Shown in pieces: positions 35,401 to 47,869 of a DNA stretch of 64,000 nucleotides; the first letter of the stretch is position 1; each line of letters begins with the position of its first letter. This DNA is from Parasponia andersonii (taxonomy: Eukaryota > Streptophyta > Magnoliopsida > Rosales > Cannabaceae): the NCBI GenBank assembly GCA_002914805.1, contig JXTB01000283.1, positions 466,255-530,254 on the forward strand. Direction: 5' to 3'. Under the pieces are notes generated by a model. It was not told the DNA's origin. It did not search any database and saw nothing but the letters and a program-made list of their open reading frames with translations. The translations under genes and the position numbers were made by a program.

Positions 35401-36129
35401 ATAACAAAGGGAACATTTATCCTTACCAGGTCTTCCCTTTAAACAAGATCTACCACTTTTTCCTATTTAGTCTTTAACTACGTCCCTTTGGAGTAAGTTC
35501 TCCGGCTGAAATATCCATATTCTTCTTCTTATCTTTCTTTCAAATCTCATAATTGTACAATACAACACTCACTTCATCGAAGGATAATTTTTCCTTCCCA
35601 TGAAGCAACGTAATACAGAGATGATCTAACTCATCAGGAAGGGACACAATCAATAACATTGCTTTATCTTTATCTTTAAAGGTTTCATCCAAATTTAACA
35701 AATCTGCTACTAATTGGTTGAAAGTATCAATGTGGTCACCAATAGTCGTACCAGGCTTTAACTGGAGGCGCAAAAGTATCCTCTTCAAGTATAGCCAGTT
35801 CTCATTTCTCTTCTTCATATACTTATTCTTGAGTGCCTTCTATAGCTTACTTGCAGAAGTTTCCCTCATGAATTGATACTTTTGTTCTCTACAAAGATAT
35901 GAGCGGATCGTACTATAAGCTTGACGATTGATCCCCTCCCATTCTTTGTCATTCATTTTTCTGGTTTCGTCTTTTCTAGAGCAATATATTGATCTTTTTG
36001 ACATAAACTATCTAATACCTCACACTGCCACAATCCGAAATTATTTCGGTCGTCAAATTTCTCCATATCGATTTTTGCACTAGTCACTGTCTTCTTTTTT
36101 GCCGGCATTGATGAAGATTCTGACATCTC
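32428..36129 (-). pseudogene. Copia gag-pol polyprotein, broken
   Basis: Read on the minus strand. Gag starts with ATG near 36127 (MSESSSMPAKKK) and continues through FDDRNNFGLWQ and the 35818-35540 frame (TTIGDHIDTFNQLVADL, then a KLSFDEV motif). Protease is at 35274-34957: it keeps YHMCLHKEWF and MGNDESCK, but the catalytic Asp-Ser-Gly position reads Asn-Leu-Gly. Integrase traces lie at about 34930-34670 (a TPxQNGVVE match with a stop). A charged linker (NRPRREIHKPT) is at 34180-34144. RT begins in 34134-33949 (KEMQSLWKNETWEL), with YVDD at 33502-33491; RNase H follows toward 32450. Multiple stops separate the parts. Confidence 0.85.
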
Positions 36130-36181
36130 TGCTAATATTTCAAATAGCTACTACTAAACAAAGCCTAGGATGAACCTGCTA

Positions 36182-36193
36182 CTCTGATACCAC
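36182..36193 (-). promoter_or_regulatory. tRNA-iMet primer-binding site
   Basis: Minus-strand TGGTATCAGAGT directly inside the LTR at 36195, with a short gap. It is the standard primer-binding site of plant copia elements and sets the orientation of the element. Confidence 0.85.
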
Positions 36194-36194
36194 T

Positions 36195-36597
36195 TGTTGT
36201 GCAGTGGAAACACAATTACTCTAAATGCTTTTATTTAATACTAAGACAATATTAAATATAAAATATTAACTAGCTACTGAAATTAACGAAAGAAGAAAAA
36301 TGCGCAGAAAATACTAAATACAAAAATAAAGGAGAACACAAAATTTAGCGAGATTCAGCAAATTACTTACGTCTTCGGGACGCTGCTGACTACTTCACTA
36401 ATTTCAAATAAGAGGAAATACAAAATCTAGGCTAGAATGCAAAAACCTATAAACAAATAGGAAAAATGATAAAAACAAAACAATGGAAGTCTTTAGGAAT
36501 AAAGGTCCAGCCAACTGTAGACCCCAAATATTTATATACAAACAATGTAGAATAAAGCGCAAAACAATTATAAAATCCAATAAATCAAATTCTAACG
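36195..36597 (-). repeat. 5' LTR of minus-strand copia element
   Basis: About 403 bp, TGTTGTGCAGTGG to TCTAACG on the plus strand. It is diverged from its partner by many substitutions and several small indels, implying an old insertion. Confidence 0.85.
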
Positions 36598-38067
36598 ATG
36601 TTCTAATTTTTTTCCTTTTAAAAAAATCATTGTTAGCTTGATAGATTTTTTTTCTTTTAATGGTAATATTCTGTTTAGCTGCAAAAAGTTAAAACAAATA
36701 CAAAATTTTGACTCACAGGGATCCCACATGTAATGATAACTTGTCATGTTTCTAATACCCATACGAACAAGTCTTATAGCCGTCAAATTATAGCCATCAA
36801 ATTAGCGCAGTGAGTTAGTGAGTCGAGCCAAGAGAATGAGCTTTTTTTCCTTTAAATAAAGGAAATTCTTTTTTTTTTGGTGGACCAAAATAGTCAATTT
36901 TTGTTTCCATTCCTCTCTCATCGTCTATCCGAAGCAAAATTGCACGTGAAAAGATAAATCACACATGTAGTTTGTCCCTAATTATCTAGATGTGTACCAT
37001 ACGATGTGCTCTCATTTGGAGGGCATATACACAATAAAGATACTCAACCAAATTGGCCACAAATTAAGAAGATGATTCTTCAATTAGCAAGGAAAGTCTC
37101 CAAATTTGAAGACCGACTTGTGTGTCCCCAATGGAGCTTACGTATTTTATTGTTTTTTTTTTCGGTAATTCCCTAAAGGAGGTTACATGTGAAAATTAGA
37201 TGCTCTCTCTCTCTCAAATCTATATCCATTTGTCAAGTTCTTCCAACATTATCCTTTGTCTCGAAAACCCCATGAAATTCCAAAAGCATATGCACGTTTT
37301 TTTAAATATGTGGGACATTGAGAGTGAGACGAGTCATTGTCAACTAATAAATTTTGTGTACCTGAGAATACAAATAAATGTATGGGGTCTATAATTATGC
37401 ATGTGGTTGAGAATTGTGATGCAGATACGAAAGAAGCACAAACCAATTAATTTCAATATATAATCAAAGTAGCACTATAGCACTAAATTTAATTATTTGT
37501 AAATTTTGCAATTACAATGACATTTTTGTCAGGGATGTAAACTTTTTTTCCCAATAAACCCTCTTCAATGCGGAGGTGAAGAATGGCAGTCCCCATCTCC
37601 TTTCTAATAAACTATCTTCCACGTTGAGGAAAACACAAGATTTAATCCCAAGTTTTGGTATACGACACTAAAAGATTTTACAAACTTAACTAGTTGACAC
37701 ATCGGCTTTATCTATTTTTCTTTTCATTTTTGGATTTAATTGTTTTATTGATCAGACGTAAATGACTATTAAAACTTTATTATGACAAAAAAAAAAGATG
37801 TTTCATTAAATTGCATTCAAGCACCAATGTAATAATCTTGAGATAAACAAACAACAAAGATGATACTATCGAACACCGACAACATGATTTTATGGATATT
37901 AACAAGGAATATTCCTTGCTGCTCATGTAGCCTGAAGAACACACCCATTATATTCCCAAAGTTACCTTTTCGTATAGATTTTAAAATTTGAACGGTTAAG
38001 AACCAATAATTAAGGTTTAATCTAAACAATTTTATCTAAAATACAAAACAAAGAATTAATCTCCTCC

Positions 38068-38103
<36 letters not shown>

Positions 38104-38877
38104 AGGGAAAAACACACACACAACAAGGACACAAACAATGGGCCAACAAACCAACCTACTCATCTTCACACCAAGGAGAAGTTCGGCTGCCATGGGAAAA
38201 GTCGCCAACAATTAAAGCGCAGAAGGGGCGAAACAACATGTCGAATCGAAGAGAAGTGGGGATGGGGCGAGTTGTCGTATGTGGCTCAATCATCACGTGC
38301 TGCATTTCCTTTTGTCTACGTACACAGCTTTCCACCCCAAAACAAACAAGACAAAACTTCCTCATAATTGTGCATATGATGTTATACAACGTGAAAATGA
38401 ACAGTACTAACAACAATCACAACTCTAAATTTCGTTTCATGGATACGAAAATGAGGTCCACTTTGATTATTATCGTTGCTAGAAATGGACAACGGCAACC
38501 ACCACAATCCTATATAATCAAATAACCAAGATGAGGAGCATATTGGTTTGGATTTTGTTAGCCCCTGGCATCATCACAGATATAATACTTCAAACGTAGT
38601 TGTCTAGACGTTGTGATAAGGTATATTTTTGTACCATACACCATATCTGTCCTTTCTCATCGACTCCATTACACAAACTCAACTCCTTAAGCAACATTCA
38701 AAAATGAGCCTTTGCTACGAAATAGAACAATCGAAATTTGTTTTTTCAGTTCTTATCTTCTTTTGCTTAGTTTCTTGTACTTTCAATTTGACGTACTTAT
38801 ACATCACTACAAATATAAAAGAGAAGATCAAATCAAATGAGTCTCATACGTATGTATATAAATACATACTCATTTTT
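36598..38877. other. Gene-free interval before the CACTA element
   Basis: AT-rich, no gene recognised. A 30-base poly-T run occupies 38070-38099, followed by an A-rich then CA-rich stretch. The phrases at 38200-38560 have a slightly higher GC content but no conserved protein in any frame. Confidence 0.5.
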
Positions 38878-39420
38878 CACTACAAGAAATATAACTTTCA
38901 TCGACGCATTTTTTCGTCAGAAAAAATAGCAAAAAAATATCGGCGAAAGGTATTTGACAATTGCTGACGCAATTACTCGTCGACGACTATTATCAATGAA
39001 AGACCGTAGCTAAAAGTCACTTTCCAATAGAAATTTAATTTCGTCAGTAAAAGTAACCTTCGTCGACGCATTAGTGAGTTTTACCGAAGCAAGGTTTACG
39101 TCGACGAAAGTTTTCCGTCGGCGAAAATATGACCAAATTCGAAATCTACTTGACTTTTACCGACGCATAAATGCATCGGTGAAAGTTAAACAATTACCGA
39201 CGCATAAATGCATCGATAAAAGTTATTAAAGAAATAATTTAAAAACGTACAATACATTTTCCGATGACAAAATGTATCGGTGAAAATATTTAGAAAATAT
39301 TTTTAAAAATTAAAATACCTTTACTGATAAAAAAACCCGTTGAAGAATATATTTTCGTAAAATATAAATAATCTTTTACCGACATAATTCTGCGTCAGCA
39401 AAAATTTTATTAATTTGTTA
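38878..39420. repeat. Left TIR and subterminal repeats of the CACTA element
   Basis: After the TIR, about ten short units recur in both orientations, many of them small hairpins: TTTACCGACGCATAAATGC with ATCGGTGAAAG, GTCGACGAAAG with CCGTCGGCGAAAA, ACCGACATAATTC with GCGTCAGCAAAA. Such units are binding sites for the TNPA-type protein in known CACTA elements; that role is by analogy. Confidence 0.85.
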
Positions 39421-39599
39421 AAAAAGTTTATTTAATTGATTGTTATAATTATTTATTAATGAATAATAATGAATAATTAATTTGATTAACTAATATATCA
39501 AAATTTGAAAGAAGATATATTAACACAAATTTTATTAAATAAAGAAAATATATAAATTGTATCTAAAATCAGAACATATTATAATGTAAAAAACGTCTT

Positions 39600-41119
39600 C
39601 AATTCTAGAGGTGGAAGTGGTGGCATCTCGATACCGAGCTTTGCAATCAATGTTTGATACATCCGGTTTTACTCGTTGAGTTGTCGCTAAGTCTCCTCGA
39701 GCCGGTGTTGGTTCCCTACTTCCTTTTCAGCCATTTGTCGCTGAGTCTCGTTGATCCGCCGTGCGTGCTCCGCATCCTTCTCAGCTAGCTACTGCTTCAA
39801 GATGGTGATGGTCTCAGTGACTTGTCCCTTGCTGGCAGCCCTCTGTCCTCCTATACTTTTCAACCGAGGGAGTGCTCCCAACCCTTTCTGCCCCCTAGAT
39901 CTAATCCTTAAAGCCTTGGACATGATCTGAAATTCATCGTCCTATTCTGGTCTCACTACAGACTCAGCAGATGAGGCACCATCCCCAAGCTCAGACTGAG
40001 CACGAGACTGAGTTTGAGTGAGCGTTTTCGCCCTAGATGTAACTATTTTTGCCTACAAAATAAAATAAAAATTAAAGTAATTATAATTTATATATGCAAA
40101 TTAAATATTTTAAATAAACAGAATGAATTCTTACATGTTTCTCCTAGGTGTACTCGTTCCGCCAACCAGACGGCTTGAGATGGCGGCTCTCGAAGTAGTC
40201 GATAGGGCTCATAACCTCTCCAGTCTCTGGGTTGCGCTATGAAAAGTAGGAAAAAAGGTAGATTATTTGGTTATAGTATATTTTGTATAGATTAGAGAAA
40301 ATGTTTGACTTTCTAATCTTTGTCTTCATCTGGTTAATCATGCTAGACGACCCCTGTGCAGGCGGATACAATTGCTTAGACCAATTTTCCGAGTTATGTG
40401 TCAAGACTTTTTGCAAAAATATACAAGTTGTTAATTTCACCATTGATTATAATTTTTTCTTAATAATTAATTTTTTTTTTTTTGTAAAAGCATGATAATT
40501 ACCTCAAACTCTTGAGAACCGAAATGATCGCATAAAATATTCCACTGATTGAAGAGAATATTCTTGTACGGATTGGCCTTAATAAAAGCCATATTCCTCT
40601 TATCCCGCATTTTCGTAAAATGATTCCGCATCATGTTGCGCCAATCCTATAAATATACCATCATAGACTGCTTAATAGAGTCCATGAAAAGTGCATCAGA
40701 CTGAGGATAATCAAACTTCACCTGTGAAATTAAAATGAACAATTATTAATAAAGACTTTTATTAAAATAGCTTAAAATAATCTTTTAGAAAACTCACTTA
40801 CCTCCATCTGGTTCAAAATGAGCTCAATGTCTTCTTTCTTCGCATCCTTCCACGTTAAAGTGGAAGATAGAATGGTGTCTCTAATTGTCTTAGCAAGAAT
40901 ATTCAAGAACATCTTGCCATGATCCAAGATAAGCTTCTTTGTCTTCTCACAAAACTCGACCTTCAATCGGTCAGTCTTAAGTCTCCTAAGTTCCTTTTCA
41001 ACCGAACAACCTCTCATCTCTTCCCTAACCCTCTTTCCCTTGGGATAATGTCTATCATCTCCAAAGCTGGAACCGAAGGCAGCACTAGTTGCTAGGGAAG
41101 TGCTCCTGTGGCTAGACAT
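39600..41119 (-). pseudogene. En/Spm-like second transposon protein (Ptta-type), broken
   Basis: Minus strand. The upstream frame (41119-40772) begins MSSHRSTSLATSAAFGSS, has a basic patch, then DTILSSTLTWKDAKKEDIEL, which resembles the plant En/Spm-like transposase family. Pieces continue downstream (about 40690-40510: NHF.KMRDKRN.-type string with a KANPYKNIL stretch) and end in 40230-39600 with a PSGWRNEY-like motif, a charged Ser-rich part and a helix-rich tail containing TETITILKQ. Frames shift between these, with at least two probable introns. It corresponds to the TNPA-side product, which binds subterminal repeats in related elements. Confidence 0.7.
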
Positions 41120-41221
41120 CCTACAAATAAAACATTATCATAGTTTAGAAATGTTACATAGCAATATAAAAAATAATAACCCACAAAATTTTCAAAACTC
41201 TACACACACTAGAATATAAAA

Positions 41222-41926
41222 TTATGTTACATTATCAGATATTTCATTCTCTTCTTCAGAACTTGTATCACTATTGTTATCAAGTTCAACTTCTTCATCA
41301 TTGTATTCCTCTAAAGTATCATCTTCAAACTCATCATCATCAACTAAGAAGTCGTTAGGGGTCACAGCACGAGCTTGACAGATAAGGTCATCAATATTGT
41401 CAACTTCATCTGGTTTAATGTCTTTCCAATGAAATCGAATATTTTCCATTCCCAGAAGCTCAACCCACAATTGGAATGACAAAGAATTCACTTTTTGCCA
41501 AATAGGAACATCGGTGCTTGTTGATGTAATATCAGAAACATCAACCGTATCTGGAAAGTCCCATATGTTTCGAAGCATATACTTGTTAACAAGTTTCCAC
41601 AATGGCCCATTCTTATCATCGTTGGTGTAATAAATCAACTCTACTTGTGATGCAAGTATAAATGGGTCATCTTTGTACTCGTAAGCATCTGTGTATATAC
41701 TTGCGAATTGTTCGTCTCGCTAAATCTATTTTTTTTTCAGATTAGTGTCGAACCACATGCATCTAAATAATACCACGTTGCACCTTTTAATATATGACAA
41801 CTCTAGAACTTGTTCCAGTATACCATAGAAATAGTTCCCATTAGATCTAGGAACATGAACACCATAATTATGGGAGTTGTGTTTACTGTCACACTTATCA
41901 ATTAGAAACTTTACCCTATTCACCAC
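41222..41926 (-). pseudogene. DUF4216-type C-terminal transposase region
   Basis: Minus strand, two frames. 41926-41726 contains NYGVHVPRSNGNYFYGILEQVLELSY and VVLFRCMWFDT, here named by short parts YYGIL, ELSY and FRCMWFD, marks of the DUF4216 region that follows TNP2 in plant CACTA elements. 41638-41222 continues with a KLVNKYMLRNIWDFPD stretch and ends in a very acidic tail (DDDEFEDDTLEEYNDEE). A frame break near 41700 separates them. Confidence 0.75.
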
Positions 41927-42520
41927 ATAGACAGGTAGGAGGAATTTGAGAAGTTGGATATACTAGCCAATACATACAATTCATTGTTGAGCTCATCTAA
42001 ACTTGATATTCGTATTTAATTTATCTAATATAAAAAAAATCATTAAATAACACATAAATTGATGCAAAGATTAGCGAAATTTAGCAAAATTATAAAAGAG
42101 AAACTTATTTGGCATTTACACCATGCATAAAACTCAACTTCTTGTTGTCATTCTAGGTTTGCATCACCTTTAGCTTCTAACTCTCTCATATGCTCAGTAC
42201 ATGTATGTAGTGTCATACATTAGGGAAGTTCTAATAACATTGAACAAAAAGCATAGAAGGGTATAAAATACTTACTCAAGATATTTTTGTACTTCCTGGT
42301 AGTTGTTTATTACGTACCACTCAACTTTAAGCTGATCAGAAGGATTAAGAATAATAATATCTTTTTTGCCCAGTGGGTGACTAACAGACTTAAAGACTAA
42401 CAATATGTGTTTGGTCGAGCGTCAATAACAATTTCATTACGTTCGAGTTGATTGAATCGAGTTTCGACACCCTGCAAATACATAGAGCAAAATATAAGCA
42501 CCTCTGTAACGACATACGCT

Positions 42521-42919
42521 TCAGTAATAGACCTTTCTAAACGTGCCTGATTCGAATATATTGTTTATAACTCCCATGGCCCACTCAATTGAGTACATCC
42601 ATCGAAAATGAACGGGTCCACCCTGTATTGCCTCTTCTAGTAAATAGAGAATCAAGTGAATCATTATATCAAAAAAAGCGGGTGGAAATATTCTTTCCAA
42701 CTTAGCTAATATTGTTATAACATCCTTTTGTAGCTTTTCTAGATCGGCCACATTCAATGTGCATACATAAAGCTTTTGGAAAAAAAAACACAACTCAATG
42801 ATAGTCTCATGGATTTCTTTTTTCAAATACAGTCTAATCCCAGCAGGTAGAAGACGTTGGAATAAGACATGGCAGTCATGTGATTTTAAACTAGATATCT
42901 TGTCTTTTGTTTCACTCAC
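42521..42919 (-). pseudogene. DUF4218-type region of the CACTA transposase
   Basis: Minus strand. KSHDCHVLFQRLLPAGIRLY, then ELCFFFQKLYV, then FPPAFFDIMIHLILYLLEEA and GPVHFRWMYSIEWAMG. These are the well-known conserved strings of DUF4218, the part of TNP2-like proteins after the transposase core. The frame is open for 132 residues. Confidence 0.88.
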
Positions 42920-43257
42920 ATTTTTTTGCTAAGTTGGAAGCAAACCCATCAGGAAATTGGACTGACTTGATAAATTGACAGAACTTCTTTTACTCCCTAG
43001 GACTTAAAGTGTAAGAAGCATGTGGCTTCTTTCACTTGTTTCCCACTTTGTATAAATGTAACTCCTTGCGAATATTCAAATCTGCAAGATCAAGTCTAGC
43101 CTTATTTGTATCTTTTGATTTCCTTCGATGCTCAAGAGAATCCTCAAGACACTGTCACACATATTTTCTCAATGTGTATGACATCTAAATTATGTCTCAG
43201 TAACAAGTGCTGCCAACAATCTAGCTCGAAAAAAATGTTTTTTTTTTTTTTACCAAT

Positions 43258-44793
43258 TTAGCTCGACTGCAGTACGTTTCCTCTTAACTCCGCCATAATC
43301 TTTGTGTTTCCCAGGCAACTAATCTGTAAGTACTCTAACTGACTCAAAATATCATCTCCGGAGTACTTATTAGGTGGCGGCCTTAAGTCATATTGACCAT
43401 CATATTGTCTACTCCTCCTCATTTTATCATCCATCGGAAGAAAGTGTTTGTGCTCAATATATGCTATCTTACTTTGGATCTCCACAGATGGAGTTTCTTC
43501 ATTACAAGTTGGGCATGCTTTATACTCTTTTGTACTCCAACCTGACATTAAGGCATATGCTAGATAATCATTGATGGACCACATCACTGCAGCCCGCATA
43601 CATAATGTGTTACCACTTACTGCATCCCTCGTTTCAATACCATTCAACCACAATTCCTTTAACTCATCAACCAAAGGCCTCAAGAAGATATCTATGTCCT
43701 TCCCAGGGGCAGTAAGACCAGGGATGAGGAGAGACAATATCATAGAGTCCGCTTTCATGCACTTCCAGGGTGGCAGGTTATACAAAACAAGTATAATTGG
43801 ACACATGCTATAAGCAGTGCTCATATTCTCAAATAGGTTAAATCTATCTGTTGCCAACCCTAATCAGACATTTCGTGGATCAGTTGCAAATGAAGGATAT
43901 TTTCAATCAAACTCCTTCCAGGCAAGACCATCTGCAAGGTGTCTCAAAACACCATCTGCTTTTGGCCTTCCTAAATCAAGCCATCTCATGTCCTTTGTAA
44001 TATGCCGAGAATTATACAACCGCTTCAATCGGAGTGTAACGGGAAAATACCTCATCACTTTCTTCAGTACTTTTTTCTCTACTTTCCAATGGATTTCACC
44101 ACATACCGGACAACTGTTTAATTATGAGTTCTCCTTCCAAAATATAGCACAATCGTACTTGCATACATGAATTGATTCGCATCCAAGACCGATATCACGT
44201 AACTTTGTCTTAGCCTCATAGTGCGATCTAGGTAAATTAGTCCCATTTGGAAATGTTTCAAGCAACAAGTTAAGTAACATATCAAATAATTTATTGCTCC
44301 ACTTGTTGAGGACTTTCAAATGCATCAACTTAACTAAAAAGTTAAGTGATGAGAACTTTGTACACCCAGGATATAACTCTTTCTCCATCTCCTCACATAA
44401 CTTGCTAAACTTGTCTGAGTCTTAATTTCCATCTGTCGGGATGTCATCCAAGTTTGGATTAACTTCATGACTTTGTCCACTTACTTAAGCAATATTAGCC
44501 ATGAGATCATGCATCTCATCCCCTTCGTCTTCGCTTTTCGCAGTTACTACTGGAAATGATTCTCCGTGATATGACAATATAGTATAGGACTATTCGATTC
44601 TCTTCTCAACTATATGTTGTTCCACTGTATCTGAGTCTTGGAATTTCCCATTCAAATATCTTCTACACGAACATCTCACTTTACCTTGGTCGTTGACAAA
44701 TGCTTTTGATCTCTCAGCAAAAGCCTTAGCACCACTTCTAAACTGAGCTAACAATCAATTTCTTATGCTCATCTAACTCTTGTCGATGTCCAT
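43258..44793 (-). pseudogene. TNP2-type CACTA transposase, N-terminal and core regions
   Basis: Minus strand. The start ATG is at 44793 (MDIDKS, then a stop where family members have Trp). The transposon-associated domain follows: GKVRCSCRRYLN at about 44670 and SYTILSYHGESFPV at about 44600. In-frame stops occur near 44774, 44610, 44490 and 44420. The core (Transposase_21 type) runs from 44388: a CKYDCAIFWKE motif at about 44150, then 43857-43258 with NLFENMSTAYSMCPIIL, YNLPPWKCMK, LLIPGLTAPGKDIDIFL, and the CPTCNEETPS cysteine motif. It recognises and cuts the element ends in active relatives; here it is dead. Confidence 0.9.
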
Positions 44794-45343
44794 CTTATAT
44801 TGTTCACATATAACAAATAACAATTATCGGTAAAGAGCGCATACAATGACATATAGGCATATATATAGCTAATATGCAAGTGCTTTCATATGCATGTGTC
44901 CTAAATCCACCTTATCACTCTACTACTAAAAGGTAAGGCCCTATCCCATTCAAGATTATTTTGTTATGTGGTCCATTATTCATTTAAACATTGTTCCGTT
45001 CACCCCAAAATTCTGGCAGTAACTCTCCACAGTTCTCCTAAGTGTGCTACATATATATACACACTTATAGAATATAAGGAGATACCACTAGAACTCAACT
45101 AGAGAACAATGTTTATAACCAAACGACAACACATAACGTGTAATCCCAAATTGTCCAAACGGGACAATTCAGAAGTCGATATCGAGATGCATAATCTCTC
45201 ACCGACTCCTGAACGGATCTAAAGTAATTTCTTTCGTACATAAAATAAATCATATATATATTAAAGATAGTTGATAAGCGTACATATTTGAAAAGAAATC
45301 ATCAATCAACAGAATAACTATAGATCGATTATTCTCTTCTTTA

Positions 45344-45577
45344 GGTATTTTTGTAATTTCGGGATTTTAGAGGTGTACATGGACTCCTAAGGATATTTTG
45401 GGAATTCTAACTCTTCTGGAGGCATTTTAATAAATTCGGGTCTTCTAGGGATCTAACGGGACTCCTAGGAGTATTATGGGGTTTCTAACTCTTCTATGGG
45501 TGTTTCTATAATTTCAGGTCTTCTAAGAGTGTATTGGGACTCGTAGGGTATTTAGTAATTTTAGGGTCATTTACGGG
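45344..45577. repeat. 78-bp tandem repeat array inside the CACTA element
   Basis: Three units with a period of exactly 78 bp: 45344-45421, 45422-45499 and 45500 to about 45577. Each carries the order AATTTCGGG / TCTTCTAGGG / GGGACTCCTAGG / TATTTTGGG / TTCTAACTCTTCT. Units differ at roughly a quarter of positions. More diverged relatives of the same phrases continue at 45745-46000. Confidence 0.8.
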
Positions 45578-45744
45578 TACATCAAGTCTTTTAGGGTTAT
45601 TTGGAATTCTATACATTTATGTCTCATCACAGTATTTTTGTCATTTTATGTTTTATATTATTAAGTATTATTTATTACTCAATTTTATTTTTCTACAACT
45701 TTAAGTGATAATATTTTAAGTGACAACAGAAAAAGGAACGTGTA

Positions 45745-46000
45745 TTGGGTATTTTGGGGATATTTTGGGAATTCTATATCTATTACCACCATCTCGGGTA
45801 CTCTAAGGGTATTTTGGAAGCTCTAACCTTTCTAGGGGCTTTTCGTAAATTTGGATCTTCTAGGGATGGATTGAGTGTCATAGGGTTATTTCGGAAAATC
45901 TACATCTTTTATTGGTATCTCATGTACTCTAGGATTATTTTGGGAATTTTAACATGTTTTATGTCTTATAGAGGTATTTTATCATTTTTAGGTATCATAT
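45745..46000. repeat. Diverged second block of the 78-bp-type repeat
   Basis: Contains GGGGATATTTTGGGAATTCTA, GGTACTCTAAGGGTATTTTGG, TTTGGATCTTCTAGGGAT and ATGTACTCTAGGATTATTTTGGG, the same phrases in the same order as the array at 45344, at less regular spacing. Confidence 0.6.
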
Positions 46001-46118
46001 GATTATTTTTTATTTGATCAAATTTTTTTATTTATTATGATTTTAATCTAATATTAAAAATTATTATATATATATTGTGAAATCTAAAATTTTTAAGGGA
46101 TAAAATTTCAAGTGCCAA

Positions 46119-46208
46119 CAAAAAAGGAGGGACTTGTACCGCTTTTAGGGGATCCTAACTACTAAAGATCCTCCAAAAGACGGTACAAATTTCCCCCTCT
46201 TTTTTTGG
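46119..46208. repeat. Inverted repeat, about 37-bp arms
   Basis: CAAAAAAGGAGGGACTTGTACC and AGGGGATCC on the left pair with GGATC..CC, GGTACAAATTTCCCCCTC and TTTTTTTG on the right around a centre near 46163. It could be a short MITE or the start of a hairpin transcript; no coding. Confidence 0.75.
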
Positions 46209-47869
46209 TGTTCAATATTTTATTACATATTTTGGTGCATTAAAATGATAAACACATGTTTCAAAAATTATGTTTAACAAGCTGTACACATGACACCGAG
46301 TACCAAGAGGTGTACACACTAAGTGTGCACACTCGGCACTTAATTCTAAGTGTATGCATATATGTGCATACAAAACACTTGGTGCCAAGTGTGTATACAT
46401 TTTCACAACAAAATCACCTACATTATAATTTAAATATAAAACTAAAAAATATAGATAACTATAAAAACTAGAAAAAAAAATCAACCAAACAAACATAAGA
46501 GTATAATATCCAAAACGTACAACAATCAATAGATACTAGTGAGTAAAAATAGAAAGTATAACTCATACATCCAAATCTGAAACCCCACATTGGACATATA
46601 TCATGATCATTTTTCCTTTTTCATGTGATACATAAATATTTTCTCAATTAAGGGTCCAATATGCTCAACGAAGAGACATTACTGTGAAAATGGGCATATC
46701 TAAAAATTAAATGGGCTACTTAAGATGATAAATCGAATTAAATATATTTAGACCTGACCTGAAATAAATTCAAACTTCAATTACTGTAATTCAAAGTTTA
46801 AGTTTGCATAAAAGACATTATTTTCAAGAATCAATATATAGTATTTGGTAAATAAGTTCCATAGTTCCCAACATTAGGTAATACTTTCCAACTCCACAAG
46901 AATATAAATGTAATATCAAGTTTCAACGGCAAGGTTTGGAGAGTAATGAAAATGAACTGAAAATATTGTATCCCTCTAATATATAAGTTTCAATGGCAAC
47001 TATTATATCATGGGTATAATTCCATAACATAGTCATGATACATAAATTCATTTACTATTATATTCATTTAAGAAAAACAAACTGAAACTATTGATTATGA
47101 GAATTAACCAAATTTTGTTCCGTTAAAAAGAAAAATTACATTTTTTTTCAACCTAAAAATTACAAACTTAATCTACCGATTCACAAACTAACAGTAGTCT
47201 ATTCATTACTTATTGATATACATTCTCCACTTTTTAGATACCATTAATATTAATATATATTTATATATCTAATCTTTAAGTGACTATTAAATTCATTGCA
47301 CAGTCACCAATTTTCTATCTTTGTATTCATCTGCTTTGCTATTTTTTAGTTAGATAGTTAAATGATGTATGACACATAATTTACTTGTGGTGTATTATAA
47401 AATATAAGTTAGAGTTCATTTGATCTTTATTGAAAAACCTACTTCAATTTTGAAGAAAATTTCCTCTGTTTAGTGATCTGATGCGTAAAAGAGTAAAGTA
47501 AATCTTTAAACAACATAAATATAATATCTGTGCGTTTTATTTTTAATAAGGTACATAATGGTAAAAAAGTCTTAGAAAGCTTTGAAAAAGGACAAAAAAA
47601 AGAACAAAACAAAGAAAGAAAAGCAAACGATAGACATGGAAAAATAATACATTTAACATATTTCTCTTGCAACATAAAAGAAAACATGACAAAAGTAAAT
47701 CTTATTTCGGTCTAAATCACTTCATATCAATGAAAAACTATGATTCTATTCATGTGTAAGATAGAAATCTTTAACTCATCCTTGTCATGTTTTATAACTA
47801 TTAGAATTAGAATACCACAGAAACTCTTTTCCAGTTATTGCTAACTTATATTATTATGCAAGTATGGTA

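Larger units (their letters stand above)
31975..36597 (-). mobile_element. Ty1/copia LTR retrotransposon, minus strand, inactive
   Basis: Flanked by two LTRs of similar sequence (31975-32427 and 36195-36597), both starting TGTTGTGCAG on the plus strand. On the minus strand the right LTR is the 5' one: just inside it lies TGGTATCAGAG (36193-36183), the initiator-Met-tRNA primer-binding site. Coding order on the minus strand is gag, protease, integrase, RT, RNase H, i.e. copia. Several stops and frame breaks interrupt it. Total 4.6 kb, about the normal copia length. The flanking 5 bp (TCGTT and ATGTT) agree only in part, so the target duplication is not secure. Confidence 0.9.

Noticed and set aside
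36183-36597. Clean 5-bp target duplication for the minus-strand copia
   Set aside because: Flanks TCGTT and ATGTT agree at only three of five positions, not enough to claim.
43374-44170. Plus-strand frames of 66-117 codons in the CACTA element
   Set aside because: They lie opposite the TNP2 transposase core and match nothing; the minus strand explains them.
46212-46529. 105-codon minus-strand frame with hydrophobic Tyr/Phe-rich start
   Set aside because: Codon pattern reflects AT-rich palindromic DNA (46285-46402); no family resemblance.
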